Source of the DNA: Propionivibrio sp964575415 | GTDB lineage: Bacteria; Pseudomonadota; Gammaproteobacteria; Burkholderiales; Rhodocyclaceae | NCBI GenBank assembly: GCA_964575415.1 | Contig: CAZNQL010000011.1 | Span: 20,025 to 84,024 of the forward strand | DNA length: 64,000 nt | Direction of reading: 5' to 3' | Shown here: positions 49,824 through 59,393 of the stretch, one piece after another | How the letters are laid out: every line of letters begins with the position of its first letter | How positions within the stretch are numbered: the stretch's first letter is position 1 | Program-made: the position numbers and the translations under genes | Notes under the pieces: model-generated | Seen by the model: the letters and a program-made list of their open reading frames with translations, nothing else | Database searches by the model: none | Told to the model about the DNA's origin: nothing

Positions 49824-49872
49824 ATTTGACGGACAATTAAAAGCATTTGATGCAATCACGATTATTTGATGC
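49824..49872. promoter_or_regulatory. ATTTGA(T/C)G direct repeats, likely LysR operator
   Basis: ATTTGACGG (49824), ATTTGATGC (49845) and ATTTGATGC (49864) are spaced 21 and 19 bases apart on the same strand. The middle copy also forms the palindrome GCATTTGATGC. They end about 36 bases before the LysR start and lie upstream of the divergent GNAT gene, as expected for LysR-type autoregulation. Confidence 0.45.
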
Positions 49873-49907
49873 TGAAATAGCTCCCCTTTGTCGCCGAGGC
49901 CTTCCCC

Positions 49908-50696
49908 GTGGAACTGAACCTGATCAGAACGTTTCTTGAGGTGTGCCACACCCGGCATTTCGGCCGTGCCGCTGAGAACCTGCACCTGACCACCTCAGCG
50001 GTCAGCGCAAGAATCAAAGCGCTGGAAGAACAGTTGGGCGTCAGCCTGTTCCTCAGGCTCCGTAACGGGATCGAACCGACGCCGATCGCCGAGCGATTGA
50101 TGACCCAGTTCCGCGGCCTGGTCACCACCTGGGACCAGGTCAGGCATCAGGTTTCTGCGGAAACCTCCCCTCGCCCCACCCTGACCGTTGCCGCCTCTTT
50201 CGGGGTCTGGGAAAGCCTCGATTCGGGCTGGATCAAGTATCTGCTCATCTTCCGCAACGAAACCAGACTGTCGCTGGAAACGCTCAACCCGAACGATGTG
50301 CTCAGGAAGCTTCAGCAAGGCTCGGTCGATCTCGGCCTGACGACTGAGCAGCTCTCAGAAACGGAAATCGTCTCGAAAAAGATCTTCAATCTCAAGCTCA
50401 GACTGATGAGCGACGTGCCCGGACAAACCGTCGCCCAAGCGCTGTCCTCCGATTACCTGCACATCGAATGGAGCACCTCCTTCAACACCCAGTTCCAGAG
50501 TGCGTTCCCAGACTACGTTGCCGCGAAGATCAATGTTTCGAACGCCAGACTTGCTTCAATACTGCTTGCCGACTTCCCTGGCGCCGCTTATCTCCCCACG
50601 CGAATCGTCGAACGAATGCAACCGCAGGTCGAAATGCACCAAGTCCTCGACGCGCCGGAACTCTGCATTCCGATTTTCGTTTCCTACGTCAACTGA
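49908..50696 (+). CDS. LysR-type transcriptional regulator
   Basis: Start GTG. Residues 1-65 are the winged helix-turn-helix (LIRTFLEVCHTRHFGRAAENLHLTTSAVSARIKALEE in two stretches). The remaining 195 residues form the periplasmic-binding-like effector domain (GVWESLDSGWIKYLL; GSVDLGLTTEQ), somewhat shorter than the usual 300-residue LysR protein. It resembles HdfR-type regulators. Direct repeats upstream probably serve autoregulation and control of the divergent acetyltransferase. Confidence 0.88.
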   Translation: MELNLIRTFLEVCHTRHFGRAAENLHLTTSAVSARIKALEEQLGVSLFLRLRNGIEPTPIAERLMTQFRGLVTTWDQVRHQVSAETSPRPTLTVAASFGVWESLDSGWIKYLLIFRNETRLSLETLNPNDVLRKLQQGSVDLGLTTEQLSETEIVSKKIFNLKLRLMSDVPGQTVAQALSSDYLHIEWSTSFNTQFQSAFPDYVAAKINVSNARLASILLADFPGAAYLPTRIVERMQPQVEMHQVLDAPELCIPIFVSYVN

Positions 50697-51016
50697 ACGA
50701 CAAAATTAGCGGCAATCCAGCCGGCGATCGATTTTTTGTCCCCATCGGAAACTGAGTAGAAACGGGGCAAGACAACGGCGGTCGGCCTCGAAAACGGCCT
50801 GAGCGAAACTACAAAAAACGAGCCAACACGCGCTGCCTTGCCTTTGCCATTGGGGATCGTCGCCGGCAATTTGGTAATGCTCGAAGCACTCACCTTATGC
50901 TTATGAAATACGATTGCGATGACAATGACTGAAACAATCCTCGTCGATATATCTGTGTAGCGACGTAACCCTGACGGAGCAACACTACCCGTTTTGTGAT
51001 GCTAAACGAATCCGTG

Positions 51017-51046
51017 TTTGCTCATAAGGGCTACCCCTTATGAGGC
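51017..51046. promoter_or_regulatory. Near-perfect palindrome upstream of the PAS sensor kinase
   Basis: TTTGCTCATAAGGG and its complement CCCTTATGAGGCAAA, with a short centre, differ by one extra base. It lies 110 bases before the kinase start in a 460-base non-coding region (50697-51156). There is no T tract, so an operator or a 5'-leader hairpin is more likely than a terminator. Nothing else is recognised in this region. Confidence 0.5.
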
Positions 51047-51156
51047 AAAAGAAGGGGTTCCGTTGGTTGCCCAGAGCGAAAAGGCCGGAGTAATATCTGC
51101 TCGAAAGATGGCGCTCTGGCCATACCCCGCGCGCATCACATCCGACGGATACCCGC

Positions 51157-54100
51157 ATGGCCTTGAAAGAGTTCGTTCTGCATTCTCTGAAAACCAGAAT
51201 TACGCTCGCTACGCTGGCCATCTTTCTAGCGAGCCTGTGGGCACTCTCGTTTTACGCCATAAGCATATTGTATGAGGACATGGAACGACTGCTGGGGGAG
51301 CAGCAGTTATCGACGGCATCCTTGATTGCGGCTCAGGTCAACCGTGAATTGGAGGACTGGATCGCCGCCCTGGAGAGGGTGTCCCGGCTGATCGACAGAG
51401 CTTCGCATGCCAAACCATCACGAGTGCAATCCGTCATCGATCAGCGCCCGGATCTGCACGTCCTGTTCAATAATGGCGTCTTTGTCACATCGATTGATGG
51501 CACGGTGATCGCTGACTTTCCGCTGTCAACGGGTCAAGTCGGCCTCAATCCCATGGATCGGGATTACGCGGTCGGCGCGCTGAAGGAAGGCAAGGCGACG
51601 ATCGGCCGCCCGGTCGTCGCAAAGAATACTCGGATGCCGATTATCGTCATGGCAGTCCCGATTCGAGACAGTCAGGGACAAGTGATCGGTGCCCTTGGCG
51701 GTTCGATCAACTTAAATATTCCCAACTTCCTCGATGGAATTACCGCGAGTCGCTACGGCAAAACCGGCGGTTATTTGATATTCGCGCCGCACCATCGACA
51801 GATAGTTACCGCGACCGACAAGAATCGCATCATGGAAACGCTTCCCGCCCCTGGCATCAATACAACCTTGGACCGCCTAGTCGGGGGCGATGAAGGACCT
51901 GCCATCCTGACCGCCCCTCGCGGGATCGAAGTACTGGTGGCATCGAGAAGCGTTCCGGTGGCCGGCTGGAAGATCGTTGCCCAACTGCCCACCGCCGAAG
52001 CCTTTGCCCCGATCCAAGATATGGAGCAACGCATGCGGTTTGCCACCGCCCTCCTGACCGTGTTGGCCGCCGGGGTGACTTGGTGGCTCTTAAGACGGCA
52101 GCTTTCGCCGCTGACCGTTGCCGCAAGTACGCTGGCGAGATGGCCGAAAACCGATTCCCCCTTGAAACAACTGCCTATTGTCCGGGCAGATGAAATCGGA
52201 CAACTCATCGTTAGCTTCAACCAGTTGCTGACAACCCTGGGCGAACGCGAAACGGCTTTGCTGGAGAGCGAGGAGCGGTTTCGGGCACTCCATGACGCCT
52301 CGTTTACCGGCATTCTTATTCATGCTGATGGATATGTCATCGACTGCAACCAAGGCTTGTTGGATCTCACGGGATATGAAAGCGAAGAACTCGTCGGTAC
52401 GGATGTTTTTGAAAAACTGATCGCACCGGATTGGCGCGAATTCGCAAGGCAGAACAGCCGAAGCGGCTTGGAAAAAATATACGAAGTCGAGGGCCTCCAC
52501 AAAGATGGTAGCCGGTACCCGCTCGGCCTTCATGGCAAAAATTTCTCCCACAAGGGTCGCGCTGTCCGGGTGGTCGAATTCAGAGACATCACCGAACGCA
52601 AGCAGGCCCAGGCAAAGCTCGTGGACAGTGAATCAAGACTGCAAATGCTGCTTCAGGCCATCCCTTGCCCTGTTTTTTACAAGGATGCCGAAGGTATCTA
52701 TACCGGAGGCAATAGGGCATTTGAGCAGTATCTCGGTCTATCGAAAGAGCAATTCGTCGGCAAAACCGTGTATGACATCGCCCCCTTCGATTTGGCCGAG
52801 AAATATGATCATGCCGACAAAGAGTTGCTGAACAATCCCGGCGTTCAGGTTTACGAGGCGTCTGTCGTCTATGCGGACGGAACACGTCACGACGTTATCT
52901 TCAACAAGGCGACCTTTGCAAATTCCGACGGCAAGGTAAAGGGCTGATTGGCGTCATCCTCGACATCACGGAACGTAAGCAGGCAGAAGTTGCTCTACGC
53001 GACAGCCACGAAGTCTTGCGCAGCATTCTTGAGACAACGATGGATGGCTTCTGGCGCCTTGACATAGCGGGGTATCTCATCGACGTCAATCCGACCTACT
53101 GCCAACAGTCGGGTTATGCCCGCGATGAACTGCTGGGCATGCACATTTCAGATCTCGACGCGGAAGAAAGCGCCGCCGAAACAGCTGCGCGCATTCAACG
53201 TATCAAGGAAAATTTCGGCGAACAGTTCGAATCGATGCACCGCCGCAAGGACGGATCAGTCTGGCATGTCGAGGTGAGCACCACTTATCGTGATGGCGCG
53301 GCTGGCAAGTTCTTTGTGTTCCTGCGCGACATCACTGAACGTAAACGGGCAGAGGATCAGCTACGCAAGCTCTCTCTTGCGGTCGAACAAAGCCCGGTCA
53401 GTATCGTCATCACCGACCTGGACGGCTGCATCGAGTATGTCAATCCGGCGTTCGGCCTTGCCTCGGGATACTCGGCCGCGGAGGTATTGGGAAATAACTC
53501 ACGGGTGCTCAAGTCCGGTCGCACACCGCCCGAAACCTACACGGACCTCTGGGCCACGCTGGTCGCCGGGAAAGTCTGGCGCGGCGAATTCCTGAATCGA
53601 CGCAAGGACGGTACGGAGTACCTTGAAGCGTCCACCATATCCCCCGTCCGTCAGCCGGACGGACGAGTCACGCACTATCTCGGCGTCAAGGAGGATATTA
53701 CCGAACGCATGCGGACCATGACTGAATTGCGGCTGAGCGAAGAACGCTTGCGACTGGCGAAGATCGCCACCGGCCTCGGCATCATCGATTGGGATATTGC
53801 CAACGGTAAAGGCGAGTGGGATGAGCATGCACGCGAGTTTTGGGGGTTTGGTCCGAACGCCCCCATCACGATGGAAATGATCGTTGCGGGCATCTATCCC
53901 AATGACCGTGCAGCCATGCAGGCCAGTATCGATCAAGCCCTCGACCCGGGCGGAACGGGCGAATACCGCGCCGAATTCCGCGTCGTCAGCCGAATTGATG
54001 GTCGCGTCCGTCGGATCGCGGCCAACGGACAAGTGTTTTTCGATGTTGGCCGTTCCGTCCGCTGTGTCGGCACGGTCAAAGACATCACGGAACAGAAGCT

Positions 54101-54833
54101 GTTGGAAAAAGAGATTCAGGAGCGACGCAACGAGATGGAAAACCTCGTCAATCAGCAAGTGGCCGCCCAGACAGCAGCCGCCATTGCCCACGATCTGAAC
54201 CAGCCGCTGGTTGCCGTCTCTGCTTATAGCGAGGCGGCGCTACGCATCCTGCGCGGAGGCATCAAGGATCAGGAAAAACTGGCGCGCGCGCTTCAAGGCG
54301 CCATGGAACAAGCCCAACGCGCAGGAATGACTTTGCATCAACTCCTCGACTTCCTGCACAAGGGCGAAGCCACGCCTGAGACGGTCGATCTCAACGACGT
54401 CGTACGGGAGGCGTTGGCCATCGTGGACGAAAGCGGTTACGGTGGTTTTCAGGCGGTGCTTGAACTGGAACCGGGCTTGCCCGCAGTTCTGGCCAATCGA
54501 CTGCAATTGCAAAAGGTGCTCGTCAATCTGCTGCACAATGGGGTCGAGGCGATGCACGGCGCGAATATCCCGCTGGCGACTATCACCATCACGGTACGAA
54601 CCGCCTCCGAGGGCAACCTGGCCCAGGTGACGGTACAAGACAGCGGCCCGGGTCTCGATTCGGAAACCGCTCACCGCATCTTTGATCCCTTCTTTACGAC
54701 CAAGCCCAAAGGTATCGGCATGGGATTGGCGATCAGCCGGGCACTCATTGAAGCCAACGGTGGGCAGTTATGGGCCGATATCAACGCGACTCCGGGTGCC
54801 ACTTTTCATTTTGTCCTTCCCTTTGCCTCATGA
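51157..54833 (+). pseudogene. Multi-PAS membrane sensor histidine kinase (FixL-like), frameshifted
   Basis: Part 1 (51157-52947) has a membrane helix (about 12-32), a periplasmic double-Cache domain (NNGVFVTSIDGTVIADFPLS; GPIRDSQ-like VPIRDSQGQVIGALGG), a second helix, HAMP-like region and two PAS domains. It ends FANSDGKVKG at TGA 52945. In the next frame LIGVILDITERKQAEVALRD links directly to part 2 (from 53016 on), which has three more PAS segments, the H-box AIAHDLNQPLVAVSAY (FixL type) and HATPase (DSGPGLDS, FFTTKPKGIGMGLAI) to 54833. One G missing at GGG 52941-52943 accounts for the break. The stop overlaps the response regulator ATG. Confidence 0.88.
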
Positions 54834-55444
54834 ATACGATCCCGACCGTCTTTGTAGTCGACGACGACCCCGCCGTGCGCGAAGCGCTGACGCTGTTGCT
54901 CGAACAAGAGGATATCCATGTCGAGTCCTTCGAAAGCGCGGAAGTCTTTCTGGCCGCTTGCCGGTCTGTGCCATGCAGTTGTGCCATTCTGGATATCCGC
55001 ATGCCAGGAATGGACTGCATCCAGTTGCAGGCCGAACTGACGAAGCGCGGCAATCCGTTGCCAATCATCTTCCTCACGAGCTACGGCGACATTCCGTCGA
55101 GCGTGCACGCTATCAAAGCGGGCGCGGTCGACTTTCTGACCAAACCGATCACTGGCGCGTTGCTGTTGGAAAGTGTCAAAGAGGCGCTACGCGAGAGCGA
55201 AAGGCTGAACTCGCAAGCCGCTGAGAATCTGACAGCCGCAGCCCGGGTTTCGACGCTGACCGAGCGCGAACACGAAGTCATGGTTCTGGCCGTCAAGGGG
55301 CTGCCCAACAAGGAAATTGCACGTCACCTCGGCATCAGCCATCGGACCGTGGAGATTCACAAGGCCCGGATCATGCGCAAGACTGGGGCAGAAACCTTGC
55401 TTGACCTCGCTCGCATCGCAAATGCGTGTGGAATAGTAGCCTGA
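54830..55444 (+). CDS. FixJ-family response regulator
   Basis: The 204 residues have a receiver (TVFVVDDDPAVREALTLLLEQ; phospho-Asp in CAILDIRMPGMD; FLTSYGDIPSSVHAIKAGAVDFLTKP) and a LuxR/GerE helix-turn-helix (LTEREHEVMVLAVKGLPNKEIARHLGIS; HRTVEIHKARIMRKTGA). It overlaps the sensor kinase by ATGA and is plainly its partner. FixJ-type regulators act mostly as phosphorylation-dependent activators of sigma-70 promoters. Even with the kinase frameshifted, this regulator is intact. Confidence 0.93.
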   Translation: MNTIPTVFVVDDDPAVREALTLLLEQEDIHVESFESAEVFLAACRSVPCSCAILDIRMPGMDCIQLQAELTKRGNPLPIIFLTSYGDIPSSVHAIKAGAVDFLTKPITGALLLESVKEALRESERLNSQAAENLTAAARVSTLTEREHEVMVLAVKGLPNKEIARHLGISHRTVEIHKARIMRKTGAETLLDLARIANACGIVA

Positions 55445-55504
55445 GAACTTTCTGGGCGAGGACATTGCGCCAAGAAGCCGAGCCGTTAGCTGACGAAGCT
55501 GTCG

Positions 55505-56029
55505 TCAGTTCGTTTCCACCACATTGAATGTGAATGCCTTCTCCGATCGCTGGATGCGCTTGCTCATCTCAAAACCGAACCTCGATGCATGTCTCTCGAC
55601 TTCTGTTTTGAGGTGAGCGTGCACATCTAGTGCGGTCTGGTTCTTCTTGTTGATGGCGTTTTGATGGATACGATGCAGTATCGTACGGATTCTTTCGTGA
55701 TCGGCAATGTGAAGACAAATGGTTTCTTCTGGAACCTGGCATTCACGCAAGAAGGTCTCTTCACGTGCCATGAACCCTTCAATTGCGGCTCGCACGGCGG
55801 CAAACCGGTTCAAAAAATAGTCACTGGCAATTGAATACAGCGGTCTGATTTCTAGCAGCTCAATAAGCTTTATTACATTCCTTCTTTCTTCATCGAGCTC
55901 CGAAATGGCTATTGCCATAGATTCTGGGCGTATTGGTCTCGCTTCCTTTCCGGTTCTCACTTCAGCCTCCTCAGTGAATAGCTTGGGCATCCCGAAACAT
56001 CCATCGGACATGATCAACGGTATTGCCAC
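55505..56029 (-). CDS. Hemerythrin-like helical protein with incomplete ligand set
   Basis: The frame runs from a GTG at 56029; ATG starts lie at residues 7, 14 and 38. The segments FMAREETFLRECQVPEE, CLHIADHERIRTILHRIHQN and HLKTEVERHASRFGFEMSK follow the helix order of hemerythrins. However, the first helix reads LDEERRNVIKL where DxxHxxL is expected, so at least one iron ligand is missing. It may bind iron weakly or not at all. The start is one base from the stop of the LuxR-type gene upstream, so the two are probably coupled. Confidence 0.55.
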   Translation of the reverse strand: MAIPLIMSDGCFGMPKLFTEEAEVRTGKEARPIRPESMAIAISELDEERRNVIKLIELLEIRPLYSIASDYFLNRFAAVRAAIEGFMAREETFLRECQVPEETICLHIADHERIRTILHRIHQNAINKKNQTALDVHAHLKTEVERHASRFGFEMSKRIQRSEKAFTFNVVETN

Positions 56030-56382
56030 TACGGCAAAGCATCGACAACGATATGCGTAAGCTCGGCGGTTGACCCAACGTCGAATTTCAGCATGATCAG
56101 GTGCTTGTAAGTCTCGATCGTCAATTCTCCGATGTCGAGTTGTTCCGCAATCATGGTGGTTGTCTTGCCCTCGGAAATTCCTTGCAGGACCAACAGCTCT
56201 CGCGGCGTCAACAGGGCAAAGCGCTGTTCGAATTTCTTTTGCTCCGCGGACATCTGGCTCGGCTTCTTGCCTGTATTGGTCTTGTTCGTGACCGACGTTG
56301 TCGTCCGCATGGACTGTCTCATGCAGTTTATGTTGTCCGCTCCTTGAAGCGAACCGTCTCCGACATTCCGATTGCTGGCCAT
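56029..56382 (-). CDS. Small LuxR-type DNA-binding protein
   Basis: The 117 residues have a disordered, Thr/Ser-rich N-terminus and a C-terminal LuxR/GerE helix-turn-helix: LTPRELLVLQGISEGKTTTM, then IAEQLDIGELTIETYKHLIM. There is no receiver or ligand domain. Single-domain LuxR proteins can act alone or modulate a full-length regulator, here perhaps the FixJ-like protein 600 bases away. It overlaps the hemerythrin-like gene by one base. Confidence 0.7.
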   Translation of the reverse strand: MASNRNVGDGSLQGADNINCMRQSMRTTTSVTNKTNTGKKPSQMSAEQKKFEQRFALLTPRELLVLQGISEGKTTTMIAEQLDIGELTIETYKHLIMLKFDVGSTAELTHIVVDALP

Positions 56383-56673
56383 GCGTTATCTCCTGAGATG
56401 AACTACGCTTGAATTGCCTTCAAAAGCACGAAATAGAACGGTTTGTCTGAATGCTACGCACTTTTTCTATGCGAAAGCATCCGTGCGACCACGTAAGCGC
56501 TTGCCCTTATGGACATGCAAAAAACGACGTGCATCAGGCATGTCCGTATTCTCGTCCGGAGTAATTCGCCAAATAAGGTCACCCCGGTACGCGCTTGCAC
56601 GTATTGGATGTCCCCGCAGTGACGTGTAGCTTCGTCAGCTGGCGGATCGAACATCACTAGAGAGGCGCTGAAA

Positions 56674-56880
56674 ATGAAAAACAAATTGAATCGATATATC
56701 GGACGTAATGTTCGCTTGGAAGATTCGACTTTCAGGAGAGTTTCGGATAGCACCGATAAGCGTTACCACCTAGAAAACATTTTCGTGGTCGCTACCGTCA
56801 CTCACGGCACGAACAAACTCATCTGCTATGGAGCAAACCGCCGGATCGCTGTCTCGTTATCCGAAGTGGTAATGGTCTAG
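56674..56880 (+). CDS. Small hypothetical protein (68 aa)
   Basis: A 68-residue basic protein (MKNKLNRYIGRNVRLEDSTF at the start; NIFVVATVTHGTNKLICYG inside) with a beta-rich pattern. AGAGAGG lies 11 bases before the ATG and a strong terminator follows 46 bases after the stop, which together support a real gene. No family is recognised. The 290 bases upstream (56383-56673) hold no other gene. Confidence 0.5.
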   Translation: MKNKLNRYIGRNVRLEDSTFRRVSDSTDKRYHLENIFVVATVTHGTNKLICYGANRRIAVSLSEVVMV

Positions 56881-56924
56881 GAAATGAAAGCCTCGATCAT
56901 CCTTCCCGGGCCAAGCCTCCAACG

Positions 56925-56959
56925 AAAAAGCCAACCGGATTTCGGTTGGCTTTGTGTTT
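56925..56959. terminator. Bidirectional rho-independent terminator
   Basis: AGCCAACCG (56929-56937), loop GATTT and CGGTTGGCT (56943-56951) form a perfect 9-bp stem with TTGTGTTTT after it on the plus strand and AAAAA before it (T5 on the minus strand). It serves both the 68-aa gene and the convergent nuclease gene. Confidence 0.85.
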
Positions 56960-57005
56960 TCCTTTCAAAACAAGGCTTCAAGAGATCAAGCCGTTCAATG
57001 CCGAT

Positions 57006-57476
57006 TCATTTTCGCCAAACCCATGAGGGGACAGGATTTTCAGCGGCCCATAGGCCAACGTGATTCTTTCGAGCGTTGAATTCTGCGTCCTCATAATTGA
57101 CGCGCTGATGCAGACTTTGCTCCTTGGTGTGTTTCCGGGACCACCAGGCCATGCCCGTCTTGATTTGTTCCAAGCCGACATCCAGACCATCCACCATGAC
57201 GACGCAAGCCTTGTACCGATATTTATCGGTCTTCCTGCACTCCAAGGTGACCATCCGGTTAAAAGCCAATGCTGAAAGATTGGCCTTCGACCGCTGCCCG
57301 AAATCCTGATTCAATTCCGGGGCGTCGACACCAGACAACCGGATCTTGTGAACAACGCGCTTGGCGTCGAGAACTTTCAAGGTATCGCCATCCGTAATGC
57401 CGATGACACGCCCAGTCAGGGTTTCGGCCTGTACCGGGAGCGCCAGAAAAAGTATCAATATCAGTATATTTCGCAT
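57006..57476 (-). CDS. Secreted thermonuclease-like (SNase) protein
   Basis: The 156 residues begin with a signal peptide (ILILILFLALPVQA) and then the SNase OB fold: GRVIGITDGDTLKVLD, IRLSGVDAPELNQDFG and YRYKACVVMVDGLDVG. The acidic metal residues in GDT and DAPE and the arginines in IRL and YRYK are the usual catalytic set, so a calcium-dependent nuclease of DNA or RNA in the periplasm or outside is likely. The end PSWVWRK is typical. Confidence 0.88.
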   Translation of the reverse strand: MRNILILILFLALPVQAETLTGRVIGITDGDTLKVLDAKRVVHKIRLSGVDAPELNQDFGQRSKANLSALAFNRMVTLECRKTDKYRYKACVVMVDGLDVGLEQIKTGMAWWSRKHTKEQSLHQRVNYEDAEFNARKNHVGLWAAENPVPSWVWRK

Positions 57477-57652
57477 CCGTGAAGGATACCTGAGGAAATC
57501 TAGCCGTTTGTTTCGTTCTATGTTGATCCTGTAACAAATGTAAATTCGGGAGTGATGCTCAGCTCCCCCTGGCGGACCCGACTGGCGCCTTCACGAACAA
57601 ATCGATTTCCAAAACGCCATTGGCATTTTGGAAACAAAATCGGACGATTGAT

Positions 57653-58041
57653 CCACCTACCCACAATTACCATCAGCAACTCTGTGGATAATCATTGGAA
57701 AGAACGCCTAACTGACTCAGCCGAAAGGAGTTACAGAAGGCGCCTAAAAATCAGGCAGCGATTCGGCATTGACTGACGCGATCCAGCTCGAAATCGCAGG
57801 GACGTCAGAGCATACTGACTAACTTGGTTTGCGTTACGCAACTAACGCCACCTACCCACAATTGCCGTCAGCAACTCTGTGGATAATCATTGGAAAGAAC
57901 GCCTAACTGACTCAGCCGAAAGGAGTTACAGAGGGCGCCCAAAAAACAGGCAGCGGCGCGCATTGACTAACGAAATCCACGCCGAAATTGTAGCGGTGCC
58001 AAAGTATGCTGGCCTATCTGGTTTTGCGTTACCCCCTTAAC
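57653..58041. repeat. Tandem 195-bp repeat, each copy with a perfect DnaA box
   Basis: Copy 1 starts at 57653 and copy 2 at 57848, both with CCACCTACCCACAATT. The first 100 or so bases are nearly identical (about five changes); the rest is clearly diverged. Each contains TGTGGATAA, the complement of the DnaA box consensus TTATCCACA (57683-57691 and 57878-57886), and AACGCCTAACTGACTCAGCC. Each ends near TGCGTTA. The last part (58026-58045) is an inverted repeat TGCGTTA/TAACGCA just ahead of the DUF2026 gene. No convincing coding frame is seen in 57477-58082. Confidence 0.75.
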
Positions 58042-58082
58042 GCAGGATAATGCCGGACAAAGCAACACCAGAAGAGATTTTC

Positions 58083-58682
58083 ATGACACGACGTTCCACC
58101 CCGCCGATGACGCTTCCCGAATACGAGCGACTGTTCCGGACGATTCATGCCGTTGCGGTGACCGGCGCCTATTTGCTCAAGCGGCATCACAAGCTCGCTT
58201 CGGCCTGCCCGGTTGCCGGCGTGGCAGGATACAACCTGCGACCGCAAAGCAACATCTCGCTCGTTTTCGGGAAGCCGGAAAACGACACCATCATCTCCGA
58301 TGCCCGTGTTTTCCATTGCTGGATTGAAGTTGACGGCTGGGTAATCGATCTCATGGCACCGTTGTTCGACGATATGGCAGCAAACGATCGCGAAAGAGAA
58401 AGCATTCCCCGATTCATGTTCCAGAAGCCCGTGATCGCGGACGCGAACACGGTCAGCCTCGACACGCCCGGCGCATATCTTCACATCCCGAACGACCGGC
58501 TGACCACCGAGCTGATGAAGGGCTTTACCGACCAGCCCGCCTATGCAGATCTCGTGCGCATCTGCGACCAATGGTACGCCCGGCCGCCCAAGAAGATCGC
58601 CGCAAGTGTCGGCATCGAGGATCAAACGGGGCAGATTGACCAAGTGCTTTTGTCCCCGATACAGATTGCCGGCATCTGGTGA
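58083..58682 (+). CDS. DUF2026 family protein
   Basis: The 199 residues match DUF2026 along the whole length: LPEYERLFRTIHAVAV, FHCWIEVDGWVIDLMAPLFD, PRFMFQKPVI, TDQPAYADLVRICDQWYARP and KKIAASVGIEDQTG. The Cys-containing FHCW and the following Asp suggest a papain-like or transglutaminase-like core, but no function is known. GAAGAG precedes the ATG at 58083. The gene sits between the tandem repeats and a terminator-like hairpin and is probably an accessory, possibly mobile, gene. Confidence 0.75.
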   Translation: MTRRSTPPMTLPEYERLFRTIHAVAVTGAYLLKRHHKLASACPVAGVAGYNLRPQSNISLVFGKPENDTIISDARVFHCWIEVDGWVIDLMAPLFDDMAANDRERESIPRFMFQKPVIADANTVSLDTPGAYLHIPNDRLTTELMKGFTDQPAYADLVRICDQWYARPPKKIAASVGIEDQTGQIDQVLLSPIQIAGIW

Positions 58683-58701
58683 AGCGTTTCTGCGAAGTAA
58701 A

Positions 58702-58736
58702 AAAGCCAAAGGCCAACCGAAACCCGGCTGGCTTTG
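58702..58736. terminator. Probable terminator after the DUF2026 gene
   Basis: AAAGCCA (58702-58708) and TGGCTTT (58730-58736) pair, with further pairing of GGCC and CCGGC inside. A-rich sequence precedes it, giving T6 on the minus strand. It lies 20 bases after the DUF2026 stop. Confidence 0.55.
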
Positions 58737-59393
58737 ACTTGGAAGCTGTCCCGGGAACCATAATATTGCCGCTCCACTGAACCATGTCTTTGCCGGATCA
58801 CGCCCAATAACGCCCCTTGCTTAGAGCGCAACTCCATTACGCGTTACTGGCCGAACACGCCTGTACTTTAACCTCGGAGCATCTACGAAACCCGGGGCGA
58901 TTCACCCTTCTGCAAAGCCGCAAAGTTGAGCGTTGTAGATCGCGTAGCTATGTAGCTCCGAATCGCGGACACATCTACGCCGCCCAAACTGGAAAAGATC
59001 CTTTCGAAGCATAGGAACGTGACAAACGCGTGGTTCGCGCTCCCCGAGAGAGAACGAAGGGATGCTAGTGAGCACATTCGTGCAGCGAAGGCTCCCACCA
59101 CTCGGGAACGGCGCACGATGGCGATCGTGGAGAGACTACGAGGCAAGTTCGAGCGATGACGCCTAACTACGGCATTGAGCGTCAGCTTTCCAAGAGGCTG
59201 ACGGGCCGATTGAGGTCGGTAGTACGTATTCGCAGGGGCAGAAAGCTGCCAATCGCTGTGAGGTGTGCCCCAACCTCAGCTTACCGCCAGACTGCTAACC
59301 GACATTACGCGATCAGCCAACTGCTGCAAAGGCTGATTTCTAAAATTTGTTGCTTTGTCAGCTTTCGGCTTAATTTGGATGGGACTGCCGGCT
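58737..59393. other. Non-coding stretch with inverted repeat
   Basis: No gene is supported in these 650 bases. The clearest structure is the inverted repeat GCCCAATAACGC (58802-58813) with GCGTTACTGGCC (58841-58852). Further on, 59158-59230 contains GACGCCTAACTACGGC and the hairpin GTCAGCTTTCC...GGCTGAC. The composition is lower in GC than the core genes. It may be decayed accessory DNA. Confidence 0.4.

Noticed and set aside
52941..52947. Programmed frameshift in the PAS kinase
   Set aside because: The site (AAAGGGCTGA) is weakly slippery, without a clear stimulatory structure, and several unrelated genes have similar single-base breaks.
56029..56412. Plus-strand frame over the LuxR-type gene
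   Set aside because: Shadow of a clear helix-turn-helix domain on the minus strand.
57653..58041. CRISPR array
   Set aside because: Only two units, 195 bp long, with no short repeat-spacer periodicity; no cas genes in the window.
57653..58860. Integron cassette array with attC sites
   Set aside because: GCCTAAC occurs, but no matching GTTAGGC-type partner at attC distance and no integrase are seen; only the weaker TAACGC/GCGTTA arms remain as a separate observation.
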